Positions 1-10,268 of a DNA stretch of 64,000 bases are shown piece after piece. Every line of letters starts with the position of its first letter. Position 1 is the stretch's first letter. The notes under the pieces are model-generated. The model saw only the letters and a list, made by a program, of their open reading frames with translations. It ran no database searches and had not been told where the DNA came from. Origin of the DNA: Microbacter margulisiae (GTDB lineage: Bacteria; Bacteroidota; Bacteroidia; Bacteroidales; Paludibacteraceae); contig NZ_JACHYB010000002.1 of NCBI RefSeq assembly GCF_014192515.1, forward strand, positions 372,001-436,000. The letters are read 5' to 3'. The position numbers and the translations under genes were made by a program.

Positions 1-504
1 TTATCGATGGATATTTTCGCAGAACATGTAGAAAACTACGGAGTATTTTATCCTTTACAAACGTTCTCAAAGCAAAAACAAGTTGATTTTCATGACATTC
101 CAATCCTAATTGAAGCCAATAACAAACACAATCTGCATCTTCTGCAGAAAATGGCTTCGCATTTAAGTAATAATATTTTGCTGACTACCTTTCAGCAACG
201 TCAACAACTACATCTTGCAGCAGTTTTTGCCTGCAATTTTAGTAATAATCTTTTTACTATTGCTGATCAACTACTGAAGGGAGCAAACCTACCTTTTGAT
301 CTTTTATTGCCTTTAATACGTGAAACTGTAGAAAAAGCTGCTATTCTCACTCCTGAAACTGCTCAAACCGGACCTGCTGCCCGTAAAGATACGGATGTCA
401 TAGAAATGCATCTGACAATGCTGGAAAACGACAAACAATTGCAAACACTGTATCGTTTACTTACTGACAATATTTTAAAAAATAAGGCTACCGTTAGCAA
501 GTAG
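1..504 (+). CDS. DUF2520-type protein, C-terminal part (cut by window edge)
   Basis: The reading frame is open from base 1, so this is the 3' end of a longer gene and the ATG at 7 is probably internal. The visible 167 codons match the alpha-helical DUF2520 domain that follows an N-terminal NADP-binding Rossmann domain in a conserved bacterial family. Recognisable stretches are GVFYPLQTFS, IEANN, QRQQLHLAAVFACNF and AQTGPAARKD. The substrate of this family is not established; a dehydrogenase-like role is inferred only from the fold. The stop overlaps the convergent dnaE stop by 11 bases, so there is no room for a terminator between them. The family call is from memory of its motifs. Confidence 0.8.
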   Translation, partial: LSMDIFAEHVENYGVFYPLQTFSKQKQVDFHDIPILIEANNKHNLHLLQKMASHLSNNILLTTFQQRQQLHLAAVFACNFSNNLFTIADQLLKGANLPFDLLLPLIRETVEKAAILTPETAQTGPAARKDTDVIEMHLTMLENDKQLQTLYRLLTDNILKNKATVSK

Positions 505-3500
505 CACTATCTCTATTGATAGAAAATGACAGGATTTCTTCGCCTTGTTTTTCTTCCAGAAAGTTAATCAACGATTTAGAAATAGAAATTAAAATTTGTC
601 GTGCAAACAGCTTCACTTTTGTATGTGATGCTTCATCGTACACGACAAAATAGAGTTTGGTTTTTCCAGTAGCATTTTCTGTGGACAATGCTTTGATATC
701 ATCAATTAAATCTTCTGTCAGTTTATTGATTTCTATCTTAATGCACAGTGAAGTCAATAAAGTATCCTCTTCAACGAATGCCGGCAATAATGCAATTCTC
801 TTTACTTTAAATTCATATATAATTGGTTGCGAAGCATCTCGCGGACGACTATTCTTCCAATCAGCACCACGTTCCTGCACAATTCCCCAGATTAAAACGA
901 ATAAATTGGGAATCATGAATTTACTGAATTCAACAAAATCATTTTGGAAAAGCATAATCCGGTAAGCCCCGCTATAATCTTCTATGGTAAGCGAACCAAA
1001 TGGACGTCCATTTTTTGTCATTCCCTGTTGAGTTGCCGTCACAATACCACCAGCAATAATTTCCTTCCCCTTTAAAGTCTCCAGGTCATTAAGGGCTGCC
1101 ATTTGTGTATTACATCCGTAGCGCAGTTCCAGTTCATACTTATCAAGTGGATGAGCAGATAAATATATTCCCACATACTCACGCTCCTTGTTCAATCGTT
1201 CCAGAGAAGCCCATTGCGGAGCAAACGGAATAGAAGGCTTAGCTACGGCAACTTCTTCAAAACCACCAAACAATGAATTTGATGCATTGGTTTTATCATT
1301 CTGAACCTTATTGCCATAACGAATTAGCGAATCAATGGCTTGTTCATCTTTATCATTTTGTACGAAAAACTGTTCACGGCTCACATCCCCTAAAGCATCA
1401 AATCCACCGGCTAGCACTAAGCTTTCTATCGCTTTTCGATTACAGGCATTCAGGTTAATCCGTTCAAAAAAATCAAACGTCGACCGATATGCTCCATTCT
1501 TCTCACGTTCATTTACAATGGCATCAACAGCGCCTTCTCCCACTCCTTTTACACCTCCCAGTCCAAAACGAATAGCTCCTTTCTTGTTCACCACAAAATG
1601 TAGGCGGCTTTCATTCACATCCGGGCCTAATACTTCAATTTTCATGGAACGACATTCATCCATGAATTTTGCTATTTCCGTGATAGAATCTTTATTTCGG
1701 GTTAAGTTCGCTGCCATAAATTCGGCAGGATAGTTTGCTTTCAAATAAGCCGTTTGATAAGCAACCCATGAATAACATGTAGCATGAGATTTATTGAACG
1801 CATACGACGCAAAAGATTCCCAATCATCCCATATCTTCAGGATAATATTTTCATCATGACCATTCTTCTTGCAGCCATCAATAAACTTAACTTTAAGGGA
1901 AGCCATTTTATCTTTCAGCTTCTTACCCATGGCCTTACGCAACTCATCACTTTGTCCACGGGTAAATCCAGCCAAAAGACGCGAAAGTAACATTACTTGC
2001 TCCTGATACACCGTAATGCCATACGTTTCTTTCAGATAGCGCTCCATGACCGGAATATCATATGTGATGGGGCTTCTGCCCTGTTTCCGATCTATAAATT
2101 CAGGAATATTACTAATTGGGCCTGGCCGATACAAGGCATTCATCGCAATCAAATCTTCAAATTGGGAGGGTTGAAGATCGCGTAGGTATTTTTGCATTCC
2201 GGCAGATTCAAACTGAAATATTCCGGTAGTCCTGCCGTCGCTAAATAGGTCATATGTCTTTTTATCGTCCAATGGTATGGTATCTATATCCACATCAATG
2301 CCATGAGACTGCTTAATATTGACTAAAGCTTCCTTGATAATCGACAACGTCTTAAGACCTAGAAAGTCCATTTTAATCAGACCAACGTTCTCCACCACTG
2401 AACCTTCATATTGAGTTACTAAAAGCTCATGGTTGCTCCCTTTATCTTTAACCGTACTCAATGGCACAAAATTAGTCAAATCGTCAGAGCCAATAATCAC
2501 ACCACAGGCGTGAACGCCAGTCTGTCTGACAGTCCCTTCAAGCATTTCAGCATACTTAAGCGTATCTGACAATTTTTGGTTGGAAGATTCTCGTGCAGCT
2601 TTCAATTCAGGGACATACTTCAAACAATTAGAAAGGTTCACTTTGACCTCTTTCCCGTCCGCTTCCGGTAATTTATCCGGAACATATTTAGCTAACTGAT
2701 TAGCCTCTTCCAACGGTAATTTCTGTACTCGGGCAACATCCTTGATACTCATCTTAGTTGCCATTGTCCCATATGTAATAATGTGCGCCACCCTTTCTTT
2801 ACCATACTTCTCTGTTACCCAGCGAAGCACATCGTCACGCCCATCGTCATCAAAGTCGATATCAATATCAGGCATCGAAATACGATCAGGATTCAAAAAA
2901 CGTTCAAACAACAAATCATACCGAATAGGGTCAATATCGGTAATTTTCAAACAATATGCCACAACCGATCCGGCTGCCGACCCCCGTCCTGGGCCAACCG
3001 CAACTTTCATGAAACGTGCAGCTTGTATAAAATCCTGAACAATGAGAAAATACCCAGGAAATCCCATTTGTTTTATTACACCTAATTCGAAATCAATTCG
3101 TTCCTGAACCTCAGGAGTCATGTTCTCACCTGGATAACGTTCTGACGCACCTTTCTTGGTAAGCATCTCAAGATAATCAGCTTCCAGCTTAATCCTGATA
3201 ACTTTCTCATAACCTCCCATCTTGTCAAAATGGACACCGAATTCTTCACGCAGCATAGCTTCATCAAATTGCTTGCGATACAGTTCCTCTGTTGAAAAGC
3301 TTTCAGGAATTGGGAAGCGAGGCATGATCGCATCCGAATTAATATTGTAAAACTCAACTTTCCCCGCAATCTCTAACGTTGTTTGCATCACTTCAGGAAG
3401 GTCAGAGAATATGCGTTTCATTTCCTCAGGAGTCTTTAGCCACTCCTGTTTTGTATAATGCATTCGAGTCGGATCGTCAAAATCTTTACCAGTGCTCAAA

Positions 3501-4315
3501 CAAATCAAGCGATCGTGAGCTTCGGCATGTTCCTGTTCCACAAAATGGACATCATTGGAAGCCATCACTTTAGTTCCTGTTTTTTGAGCCAAACGTAATA
3601 TTTCCTTATTAACGATCTGTTGCTTGTCGAAGACATTACCATCAATCTCCTGATTCAATGTTTGGTGACGTTGCAATTCCAGATAGAAATCATCCCCAAA
3701 CCGTTGCTTAAACCAATAGATAGCCTCTTCAGCTCCATCTATATCTCCGGATAATATTCGGGATGGAATTTCACCTCCCAAACAAGCAGTACAAACGATC
3801 AATCCTTCATGGTACTTATCAAGCAATTCTTTATCTATCCGAGGACGATAATAAAAGCCATCAATCCATGAGGCAGAGATTAATTTACATAAATTCTGAT
3901 ATCCTGTCTTGTTTTTCGCCAATAGAATCAAATGGTGACCGCTCCCATCTTCTTTTGCACTTTTATCAAACCTCGTTCTCCGTGCCACATATGTCTCACA
4001 ACCAAGAATAGGCTTAAAAAGTTTCGTTTGCAGCTCTGCCTTCTTCTCAAGGTATCCGTTGATCTCCTCCATTTGGTTCTCAGCCTTCAATGCAGAGATT
4101 TCATGATCAATTTTCTTTATTTCGTCAAAGACCGGGGCATTCTTCTTGGCAACATAGTCATAAAACTCCTTGATGCCAAACATAGCCCCATGGTCGGTCA
4201 GAGCCAAAGCAGGCATATGGTTTGCAATAGCCTTATTTACTAAATCTCCGATTTTCGACATTCCGTCCAAAATCGAATAATGAGAGTGAACATGCAAATG
4301 AACAAATGAATCCAT
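494..4315 (-). CDS. dnaE: DNA polymerase III alpha subunit
   Basis: This is the catalytic subunit of the replicative DNA polymerase III core (C-family), 1273 residues, a usual length for Bacteroidota DnaE. The N-terminal PHP domain begins with the HLHVHSH cluster at residues 6-12. The palm carries GPGRGSAAGS and then the aspartate-rich PDIDIDF motif near residue 483; a further aspartate lies in IKMDFLGLKT. An OB-fold and tail follow. I chose the ATG at 4315 (MDSFVHLHV) rather than the one at 4366: homologues start with the PHP strand, and a TATCTTTG promoter-like box at 4380-4387 would leave almost no leader for the upstream ATG. It lies downstream of the ribosomal cluster's terminator and is probably transcribed alone. 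Confidence 0.97.
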   Translation of the reverse strand: MDSFVHLHVHSHYSILDGMSKIGDLVNKAIANHMPALALTDHGAMFGIKEFYDYVAKKNAPVFDEIKKIDHEISALKAENQMEEINGYLEKKAELQTKLFKPILGCETYVARRTRFDKSAKEDGSGHHLILLAKNKTGYQNLCKLISASWIDGFYYRPRIDKELLDKYHEGLIVCTACLGGEIPSRILSGDIDGAEEAIYWFKQRFGDDFYLELQRHQTLNQEIDGNVFDKQQIVNKEILRLAQKTGTKVMASNDVHFVEQEHAEAHDRLICLSTGKDFDDPTRMHYTKQEWLKTPEEMKRIFSDLPEVMQTTLEIAGKVEFYNINSDAIMPRFPIPESFSTEELYRKQFDEAMLREEFGVHFDKMGGYEKVIRIKLEADYLEMLTKKGASERYPGENMTPEVQERIDFELGVIKQMGFPGYFLIVQDFIQAARFMKVAVGPGRGSAAGSVVAYCLKITDIDPIRYDLLFERFLNPDRISMPDIDIDFDDDGRDDVLRWVTEKYGKERVAHIITYGTMATKMSIKDVARVQKLPLEEANQLAKYVPDKLPEADGKEVKVNLSNCLKYVPELKAARESSNQKLSDTLKYAEMLEGTVRQTGVHACGVIIGSDDLTNFVPLSTVKDKGSNHELLVTQYEGSVVENVGLIKMDFLGLKTLSIIKEALVNIKQSHGIDVDIDTIPLDDKKTYDLFSDGRTTGIFQFESAGMQKYLRDLQPSQFEDLIAMNALYRPGPISNIPEFIDRKQGRSPITYDIPVMERYLKETYGITVYQEQVMLLSRLLAGFTRGQSDELRKAMGKKLKDKMASLKVKFIDGCKKNGHDENIILKIWDDWESFASYAFNKSHATCYSWVAYQTAYLKANYPAEFMAANLTRNKDSITEIAKFMDECRSMKIEVLGPDVNESRLHFVVNKKGAIRFGLGGVKGVGEGAVDAIVNEREKNGAYRSTFDFFERINLNACNRKAIESLVLAGGFDALGDVSREQFFVQNDKDEQAIDSLIRYGNKVQNDKTNASNSLFGGFEEVAVAKPSIPFAPQWASLERLNKEREYVGIYLSAHPLDKYELELRYGCNTQMAALNDLETLKGKEIIAGGIVTATQQGMTKNGRPFGSLTIEDYSGAYRIMLFQNDFVEFSKFMIPNLFVLIWGIVQERGADWKNSRPRDASQPIIYEFKVKRIALLPAFVEEDTLLTSLCIKIEINKLTEDLIDDIKALSTENATGKTKLYFVVYDEASHTKVKLFARQILISISKSLINFLEEKQGEEILSFSINRDSATC

Positions 4316-4379
4316 AATCAAATGATAAAGGTAAATACCCCTAAGCATACCGTACACATGGGGCACCTAATTATTCCTT

Positions 4380-4387
4380 CAAAGATA
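4380..4387 (-). promoter_or_regulatory. -7 box upstream of dnaE
   Basis: On the minus strand this reads TATCTTTG, a full match to the Bacteroidota -7 consensus TAnnTTTG. It lies 65 bases before the chosen dnaE start. No clear TTG element is seen 19-21 bases upstream, so this is only a half-supported promoter. Confidence 0.5.
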
Positions 4388-4591
4388 TATAAAAAGGATC
4401 AAGGAGAATATTAAATGAACTATTGTTGATAAGTATTTCTTACAACAAAACAGTAGACAGCATACAATTGTATAGAAAGTAGGCCATTAATTCAGATGTA
4501 ACCCTATCATCTTAGAATATCATTGCTGCTTCAGTAGTCGCAGAACTCTGGGCCGAGAAGCCCAGACAATCTGCTAAAAGCTCCCAGTTAA

Positions 4592-4629
4592 TACAAACAA
4601 AAAGAGTTGCCTCAAAGAAGCAACTCTTT
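4592..4629 (-). terminator. Rho-independent terminator after rplQ
   Basis: A perfect 10-bp stem (4601-4610 paired with 4620-4629, arms AAAGAGTTGC and GCAACTCTTT) with a 9-base loop is followed on the minus strand by a T-rich tract, TTTTTGTTTG. It starts 24 bases past the rplQ stop and closes the ribosomal cluster. Confidence 0.9.
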
Positions 4630-4652
4630 CCGAATTATATTTATGAACCTTA

Positions 4653-5153
4653 TTATTCAGCTGCCGGGGTTTCTGCCTGAGCCTCAGTAACTGGTTCCTG
4701 TTTAGGAGCAACAGGTGTAGTTGTAGCAGCCTTTTTAGTACTTGCTCTACGTGTACGGGTAGCTTTCTTAATAGCTTTTTCCTTCAACATATTTTCATTG
4801 TAATCTACTAACTCAATGATACACATTTCTGCAGCGTCACCAAGACGAAATCCTGTTTTCAAAATACGAGTATATCCACCAGGACGATTGGCAATTTTTT
4901 GAGCTACGTCACGGAACAACTCTGTAACCACCTCTTTATTCTGCAAATAGCTAAAAACGGTTCTGCGGGAATGCGTGCTATCTTCTTTCGCTTTAGTCAA
5001 CAGAGGTTCGATATAAACGCGCAAAGCCTTTGCTTTTGCAGTTGTAGTGGTAATACGTTTGTGTTTGATAAGAGAACAAGCCATATTTGCCAACATCGCC
5101 TTTCTATGGGATGAAGTGCGGCTTAAATGGTTGAATTTTTTATTATGTCTCAT
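4653..5153 (-). CDS. rplQ: 50S ribosomal protein L17
   Basis: Large-subunit protein L17, near the exit tunnel. The N-terminus [19 protein letters not shown] is the family signature, and the core ends near residue 115. At 166 residues it is about 40 longer than the E. coli protein. The extra C-terminal part (from about residue 125) is low-complexity, rich in Lys, Ala, Thr, Pro and finally Glu, as in other Bacteroidota L17 proteins. It is the last gene of the cluster, 5 bases after rpoA and just before the terminator. Confidence 0.98.
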   Translation of the reverse strand: MRHNKKFNHLSRTSSHRKAMLANMACSLIKHKRITTTTAKAKALRVYIEPLLTKAKEDSTHSRRTVFSYLQNKEVVTELFRDVAQKIANRPGGYTRILKTGFRLGDAAEMCIIELVDYNENMLKEKAIKKATRTRRASTKKAATTTPVAPKQEPVTEAQAETPAAE

Positions 5154-5158
5154 TTCCT

Positions 5159-6151
5159 TTAATCTTTATCTAATTTATATTTTGTCAAATCCATGCCAAA
5201 CGAAAGATGCAAAGACTCCAATTTGGCATCCAGTTCATTCAATGATTTCTTTCCAAAGTTTCTAAACTTCAGCAAATCATTTCTATTGAACGAGCACAAC
5301 TGTCCCAATGTTTCAACATCTGCTGCTTTCAAACAGTTCAATGCTCTCACAGACAGGTCTAAATCAACCATTTTTGTCTTAAATAACTGACGCATACGCA
5401 ATGCTTCCTCGTCAAATTCTTCATCAACAACTTCTTCAACTGTCTCTACTGCAATCTTTTCATCAGAGAATAACATGAAGTGTTGTATCAGAATTTTTGC
5501 AGCTTCTTTCAACGCATCTTTCGGATGAATTGATCCGTCGCTCATTATTTCAATGATCAGTTTTTCGTAGTCCGTTTTTTGTTCAACACGATAATTCTCA
5601 ATTGAATATTTGACATTTACAATTGGAGTAAAAATTGAGTCAATAGGAATAACATCTACTTCAGCTGCTACAAATTTATTCTCTTCAGCGGGTACATAAC
5701 CTCTCCCTTTATTAATGGTTAATTCAATCTGAAGTGTATAATCCGGATCAATTCTGCAGATGAGCAAATCAGGGTTCAACACAACAAACCCCGTCAAATA
5801 ACGACCTATATCACCAGCAGTAAAGACATCTTTTCCAGACACCGAAATACTGACTTTTTCATTCTCTACGTCATCTACACATTGTTTAAAACGAACTTTC
5901 TTCAAATTAAGAATAATGTTCGTAACGTCTTCCATAACGCCAGGCACCGTCGAAAACTCATGCTCTACGCCATCGATCTTGACAGAAGTGATCGCATATC
6001 CATCAAGAGAAGAAAGCAAGATTCGACGTAATGCATTACCGATTGTGATGCCAAAACCAGGTTCGAGAGGGCGGAATTCAAATACACCCCGCTTCTCTTC
6101 TGATTCGAGCATAATCACCTTATCGGGTTTTTGAAATGCTAATATAGACAT
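5159..6151 (-). CDS. rpoA: DNA-directed RNA polymerase subunit alpha
   Basis: This subunit nucleates RNA polymerase assembly and contacts upstream promoter DNA and activators. The N-terminal dimerization domain (about residues 1-230) has the [11 protein letters not shown] motif. A short acidic linker (VVDEEFDEE) leads to the C-terminal helix-hairpin-helix domain (about 255-320, [20 protein letters not shown]). Its length of 330 residues is normal. It lies 10 bases after rpsD and 5 before rplQ, in the order usual for alpha operons. Confidence 0.99.
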   Translation of the reverse strand: MSILAFQKPDKVIMLESEEKRGVFEFRPLEPGFGITIGNALRRILLSSLDGYAITSVKIDGVEHEFSTVPGVMEDVTNIILNLKKVRFKQCVDDVENEKVSISVSGKDVFTAGDIGRYLTGFVVLNPDLLICRIDPDYTLQIELTINKGRGYVPAEENKFVAAEVDVIPIDSIFTPIVNVKYSIENYRVEQKTDYEKLIIEIMSDGSIHPKDALKEAAKILIQHFMLFSDEKIAVETVEEVVDEEFDEEALRMRQLFKTKMVDLDLSVRALNCLKAADVETLGQLCSFNRNDLLKFRNFGKKSLNELDAKLESLHLSFGMDLTKYKLDKD

Positions 6152-6161
6152 AGATCAAAAA

Positions 6162-6767
6162 TTATTTAGAATACAATTCAACAATCAGTTGCTCCTTGAT
6201 ATTTTCAGGAATGTCTGCACGCTCAGGAAGATGGAGGAATTTACCTGACATGGCACTTTTATCCCATTCCATCCAAGGATATTTGCTATGATTAAAACCG
6301 TTTAATGCATCAACAATAATAATCATTGATTTATCCTTTTCGCGTACTGATATGATCTGGCCTGGTTTTACCTGATAAGAGGGAATATTAACAACTTCTC
6401 CATCAACCAAAATATGACGGTGACCGACCAATTGTCTTGCTCCATTTCGAGAAGGAGAAAGTCCTAAACGAAACACAACATTGTCTAAACGTGATTCAAG
6501 CAATTGTAATAATACTTCACCAGTAATTCCTTTCGTAGCCTGAGCTTTTTCAAACAAAAGTCTAAACTGACGCTCTAATACACCATAGGTATATTTTGCT
6601 TTTTGCTTTTCTCTCAGCTGAATGCCATACTCAGACGATTTTTTGTGTCTTCCACTGCCATGTTGACCAGGAGGATAATTCTTCTTTGATAATACCTTAT
6701 CAGGGCCAAATATCGGCTCTCCGAATTTACGTGCTATTTTTGATTTTGGACCAATATATCTTGCCAT
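6162..6767 (-). CDS. rpsD: 30S ribosomal protein S4
   Basis: A primary 16S rRNA binder that starts 30S assembly. The sequence (201 residues) shows the S4 N-terminal domain and the S4 RNA-binding motif, [20 protein letters not shown], near residue 90. In proteobacteria S4 represses its own operon. Here an 88-base gap separates rpsK from rpsD and contains short inverted repeats (6819-6824 with 6847-6852, and 6806-6811 with 6841-6845 roughly), which could be a leader, but I cannot show regulation. Confidence 0.98.
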   Translation of the reverse strand: MARYIGPKSKIARKFGEPIFGPDKVLSKKNYPPGQHGSGRHKKSSEYGIQLREKQKAKYTYGVLERQFRLLFEKAQATKGITGEVLLQLLESRLDNVVFRLGLSPSRNGARQLVGHRHILVDGEVVNIPSYQVKPGQIISVREKDKSMIIIVDALNGFNHSKYPWMEWDKSAMSGKFLHLPERADIPENIKEQLIVELYSK

Positions 6768-6855
6768 TGTTCTACGTATTTTTTTTTCGTTATTAGTTGT
6801 GCCAACACTCCGGTAAAGTTAACCTACTGTTACTCACTGAGAGTGTGGTTAATCT

Positions 6856-7245
6856 TTATACTCTTCTGCGTTTTGGAGGACGACATCCATTATGTGGTAA
6901 TGGAGTAACATCAACAATTTCAGTCACTTCAATACCAGCTCCATGTACAGTACGAATTGCGGACTCCCGACCATTACCCGGACCTTTTACATAAGCCTTT
7001 ACTTTCCTCAAACCCAAATCAAAAGCAACTTTTGCACAATCCTGAGCAGCCATTTGTGCAGCATAGGGGGTATTTTTCTTTGATCCGCGGAACCCCATCT
7101 TTCCAGCTGACGACCAAGAAATTACTTGTCCGTCTCCGTTGGTTAGGGTTACTATAATATTGTTGAACGAAGAGTGAACATGCAGCTGTCCAACACCATC
7201 AACTTTGACCACTCTTTTTTTAGTGGTAACTGCTTTCTTTGCCAT
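6856..7245 (-). CDS. rpsK: 30S ribosomal protein S11
   Basis: A platform protein of the 30S subunit. At 129 residues it is of normal length. It shows [18 protein letters not shown] near residue 18 and the C-terminal signature [20 protein letters not shown] ending in a basic PPKRRRV tail. It lies 28 bases after rpsM and is the first gene before the 88-base gap leading to rpsD. Confidence 0.98.
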   Translation of the reverse strand: MAKKAVTTKKRVVKVDGVGQLHVHSSFNNIIVTLTNGDGQVISWSSAGKMGFRGSKKNTPYAAQMAAQDCAKVAFDLGLRKVKAYVKGPGNGRESAIRTVHGAGIEVTEIVDVTPLPHNGCRPPKRRRV

Positions 7246-7273
7246 ATTCTATCAATGTTTGCTAAGTTAAACG

Positions 7274-7654
7274 TTATTTCGTTGCTTTCTTCTTATTAGC
7301 AACAGTCTTTTTCTTGCCTTTTCTTGTACGAGCATTATTCTTTGTGCTTTGACCTCTTACAGGCAATCCTAAACGGTGGCGAATTCCTCTATAACAGCCA
7401 ATATCCATCAGTCGTTTGATGTTTAATTGAACTTCGGAACGCAAATCACCTTCAACTTTAAACTTAGCACCGATTATTTCACGGATCTTAGCTGCTTGGT
7501 CGTCAGTCCAATCTTTTACTTTAGTGTCTAAATCAACACCAGCTTCATTCAAGATTTGCTTTGCACTACTGCGACCTATTCCGTAGATATAAGTCAATCC
7601 AACTTCACCTCTTTTATTTTGAGGCAGATCTACTCCAACAATTCTTATAGCCAT
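7274..7654 (-). CDS. rpsM: 30S ribosomal protein S13
   Basis: A head protein that contacts tRNA and forms intersubunit bridges. The 126-residue sequence starts [21 protein letters not shown] and carries the family's helix-two-turn-helix region and the [20 protein letters not shown] segment. The very basic C-terminus ([15 protein letters not shown]) is typical. It sits 18 bases after rpmJ. Confidence 0.98.
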   Translation of the reverse strand: MAIRIVGVDLPQNKRGEVGLTYIYGIGRSSAKQILNEAGVDLDTKVKDWTDDQAAKIREIIGAKFKVEGDLRSEVQLNIKRLMDIGCYRGIRHRLGLPVRGQSTKNNARTRKGKKKTVANKKKATK

Positions 7655-7672
7655 ATATTACTTATTAAAATA

Positions 7673-7789
7673 TTAACCCTGCCGTTGTTTATACTTGGGA
7701 TTTTTCTTGTTAATTACATATAACCGTCCTTTTCGACGTACAATTTTACATTCGGGAGTACGTTTTTTAATGGATGCTTTTACTTTCAT
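7673..7789 (-). CDS. rpmJ: 50S ribosomal protein L36, zinc-free form
   Basis: A 38-codon gene found by translating the gap between infA and rpsM. It starts [20 protein letters not shown] and ends [12 protein letters not shown]. Only one cysteine remains, so the Cys3-His zinc site of the C+ form is absent and this is the C- type, as I recall for other Bacteroidota. L36 binds 23S rRNA late in 50S assembly. Its position between infA and rpsM is the conserved one. Confidence 0.97.
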   Translation of the reverse strand: MKVKASIKKRTPECKIVRRKGRLYVINKKNPKYKQRQG

Positions 7790-7861
7790 ATTAATTTAAT
7801 CTTTAATTGATTGCTAAACAATTTTCGTTTCTTGATTCTCGTGCCAGACACGATTGCAGTT

Positions 7862-8080
7862 TTATTTATAGCGAAATGATATTCTCCCTTTGGTCAAATC
7901 ATAAGGAGACATCTCAACTCTTACTTTATCTCCGGGCAAAATCTTAATATAATGCATCCGCATCTTCCCCGAAATATGAGCCGTTATAACATGGCCGTTT
8001 TGCAATTCTACTCGAAACATAGCATTTGATAATGCTTCTGTTATGATTCCATCTTGCTCAATAGCAGATTGTTTTGGCAT
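7862..8080 (-). CDS. infA: Translation initiation factor IF-1
   Basis: IF-1 occupies the ribosomal A site during initiation. The 72-residue single OB-fold (S1-like) protein shows the usual pattern: [20 protein letters not shown] at the start, then [20 protein letters not shown] and [12 protein letters not shown] at the end. It lies between map and rpmJ, 72 bases before rpmJ. That gap holds a small 5-bp stem-loop (7839-7853) of unknown meaning. Confidence 0.98.
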   Translation of the reverse strand: MPKQSAIEQDGIITEALSNAMFRVELQNGHVITAHISGKMRMHYIKILPGDKVRVEMSPYDLTKGRISFRYK

Positions 8081-8123
8081 AAACGATTATGATCTGAAAA
8101 ACATTAATTTACTGAATTTCTTC

Positions 8124-8903
8124 TTATAAAACACCTACGACTTTTTCGATAAAGTCAAAAGTAGATAAAATATCCGCTTTACCATCCCGAATTGCAATAG
8201 AATGTTCAAAATGTGCAGCCCATTTTCGATCTGCAGTTCTGGTAGTCCAACCGTCCTTTTCATAAATAAGCCGATAAGTCCCCATAGTAATCATTGGTTC
8301 AATAGCAATGGTCATTCCGCTACGTAGTTTAACTCCATTCCCTCTTCGGCCCGTATTTGGAACCTGAGGATCTTCATGCATGTCTTTCCCAACACCATGG
8401 CCAACCATATCACGTACTACACCAAATCCTTGATTCTCGCAATGAGATTGAACCGCGTAACCAACATCTCCTAAACGATTTCCATCAACTGCCTGGGCTA
8501 TCCCTAAATAAAGAGCCTCTTTTGTTGTTTTAAGTAATTTCAATACACTTGCATCTATTGTGCCAACAGCAAATGTATACGCAGAATCACCCACAAATCC
8601 ATTCTTAGTTGCACCACAATCCACAGATAAAATATCTCCTTCTTGTAAGAACACTTCATTGGATGGAATTCCATGAACAACCTGATCATTTAAAGAGGTA
8701 CACAATGTATTGGGATAACCATAATAACCTAAAAAAGCAGGCATGGCACCATGATCACGAATGCACTCTTCAGCTATTTTATCTAATTCCAGTGTCGTCA
8801 CACCTGGCTTTATGGCTTTGGCAACTTCTGCTAAAGCCATTGAAACTATCAAATTACTCTCACGTAATAGCTCTATTTGTTCTTCTGTCTTTAAATAAAT
8901 CAT
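8124..8903 (-). CDS. map: Methionine aminopeptidase, type I
   Basis: Removes the N-terminal methionine from nascent proteins in the cytoplasm. The pita-bread fold's metal ligands are visible: two Asp in SVDCGATKNGFVGDSAYTF, His in GHGVGKDMHEDP, and Glu in IAIEPMITMG and in the EHSIAI segment. I chose the ATG at 8903 (MIYLKTEEQIELL), giving 259 residues. The alternative at 8936 would add 11 residues and overlap secY by 17 bases, while 8903 starts 16 bases after the secY stop and matches where homologues begin. Confidence 0.96.
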   Translation of the reverse strand: MIYLKTEEQIELLRESNLIVSMALAEVAKAIKPGVTTLELDKIAEECIRDHGAMPAFLGYYGYPNTLCTSLNDQVVHGIPSNEVFLQEGDILSVDCGATKNGFVGDSAYTFAVGTIDASVLKLLKTTKEALYLGIAQAVDGNRLGDVGYAVQSHCENQGFGVVRDMVGHGVGKDMHEDPQVPNTGRRGNGVKLRSGMTIAIEPMITMGTYRLIYEKDGWTTRTADRKWAAHFEHSIAIRDGKADILSTFDFIEKVVGVL

Positions 8904-8919
8904 ATCTGATTTATCTGCA

Positions 8920-10263
8920 TTAATATGCAGAAACACTTCCCGTGCGACCTAAGATACGACCAGTTTTCATTAAACCGTCATAATGCCGCATTAATAAACG
9001 ACTCTCAATCTGTTGTAATGTATCCAGTACAACACCCACTAAAATCAACAGAGATGTACCTCCAAAAAATTGAGCAAATGCCATACTTACACCCGCTATA
9101 CGAGCGAAAGCAGGAAGAATCGCAACAAGTGCTAGAAAAAATGACCCTGGTAAAGTAATACGGGACATAATTTCATCAAGATATTCAGCGGTTTTCTTAC
9201 CTGGTTTAACACCAGGAATAAACCCATTATTGCGTTTCATTTCTTCAGCCATTTGCGTTGGGTTAATGGTAATTGCTGTATAAAAATAGGTAAAAGCAAT
9301 GATCAAAATTGCAAAAACAAAATTATACCAGAACCCTGTATTGTCTGTAAAGGCGCTAACAAACCCGGTTGCTGTGGCAGAGTGAGAAAAACCCACTAAC
9401 GTAATTGGAATAAACATAATTGCCTGAGCAAAAATAATAGGCATTACGTTTGCTGCATTTACTTTCAGAGGAATATATTGTCTTACACCACCATATTGTT
9501 TATTTCCAACAACACGTTTTGCATATTGTACCGGAACTTTACGAGTGCCTTGAACTAATAGGATTGATAAACCAATAACGAACAATAAAGCGAGGATTTC
9601 AGCAATAAACATAACCAATCCCCCTGCAGCATCCGTTAGTCGGGAAGCAAACTCTTGGACAATAGCAGTCGGAAAACGTGCAATAATACCAATCATAATA
9701 AGGAATGAAATTCCGTTACCTATTCCTTTATCAGTAATACGCTCGCCCAACCACATAACAAACATACTACCTGCCGTTAAGATAATTACAGATGACACTT
9801 GAAACCACAATCCTTGTGGCATCGCTGCACCAGCCCTACCCAATTGAACACTTAAATTTACCAAATACGCAGGCGATTGAAACAAAAGAATTAATACCGT
9901 CAGATATCGGGTAATTTGATTCAATTTATTTCTACCACTTTCTCCCTCACGTTGCATTTTTTGGAAATAAGGAACCGCAATACCTAAAAGCTGAACTACA
10001 ATTGATGCCGAAATGTACGGCATGATCCCTAAAGCAAAAACAGAAGCGTGAGAGAAAGCGCCTCCGGAAAACATATCTAGTAGTCCTAAAAGCCCACCAG
10101 AAGTTTGATTTTGCAAAGCTTCAAGATCAGCAGGATTAATTCCCGGCATTACGATATAAGAGCCAAAGCGGTATACCAACACAAATAAGATTGTGGTGAT
10201 AAGCCGTTTGCGCAAATCTTCAATTTTCCAAATATTTTGGAGTGTTTCAATGAGTCTATTCAT
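8920..10263 (-). CDS. secY: Protein translocase subunit SecY
   Basis: The channel-forming inner-membrane subunit of the Sec translocon. The 447-residue sequence has about ten hydrophobic segments. The plug and first periplasmic loop follow IVMPGINPADL, and typical SecY stretches such as GIMPYISASIVVQLL, ERITDKGIGNGISFLIM and NNGFIPGVKPGKKTAEYLD are present. It lies 5 bases after rplO, as in spc operons generally. The export-rich PUL in the right half of the window depends on this channel. Confidence 0.98.
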   Translation of the reverse strand: MNRLIETLQNIWKIEDLRKRLITTILFVLVYRFGSYIVMPGINPADLEALQNQTSGGLLGLLDMFSGGAFSHASVFALGIMPYISASIVVQLLGIAVPYFQKMQREGESGRNKLNQITRYLTVLILLFQSPAYLVNLSVQLGRAGAAMPQGLWFQVSSVIILTAGSMFVMWLGERITDKGIGNGISFLIMIGIIARFPTAIVQEFASRLTDAAGGLVMFIAEILALLFVIGLSILLVQGTRKVPVQYAKRVVGNKQYGGVRQYIPLKVNAANVMPIIFAQAIMFIPITLVGFSHSATATGFVSAFTDNTGFWYNFVFAILIIAFTYFYTAITINPTQMAEEMKRNNGFIPGVKPGKKTAEYLDEIMSRITLPGSFFLALVAILPAFARIAGVSMAFAQFFGGTSLLILVGVVLDTLQQIESRLLMRHYDGLMKTGRILGRTGSVSAY

Positions 10264-10268
10264 GGAAA

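Noticed and set aside
504..4243. Several plus-strand frames of 60-130 codons opposite dnaE and the ribosomal genes
   Set aside because: They lie fully inside well-recognised genes on the other strand, have no family resemblance and have skewed composition; they are shadows.
4316..4366. Longer dnaE start adding 17 residues
   Set aside because: The extra residues precede the PHP strand where homologues begin, and the promoter-like box would leave almost no leader.
4548..4565. 6-bp stem (CTGGGC/GCCCAG) downstream of the rplQ terminator
   Set aside because: No T tract on either strand and a much better terminator lies just before it.
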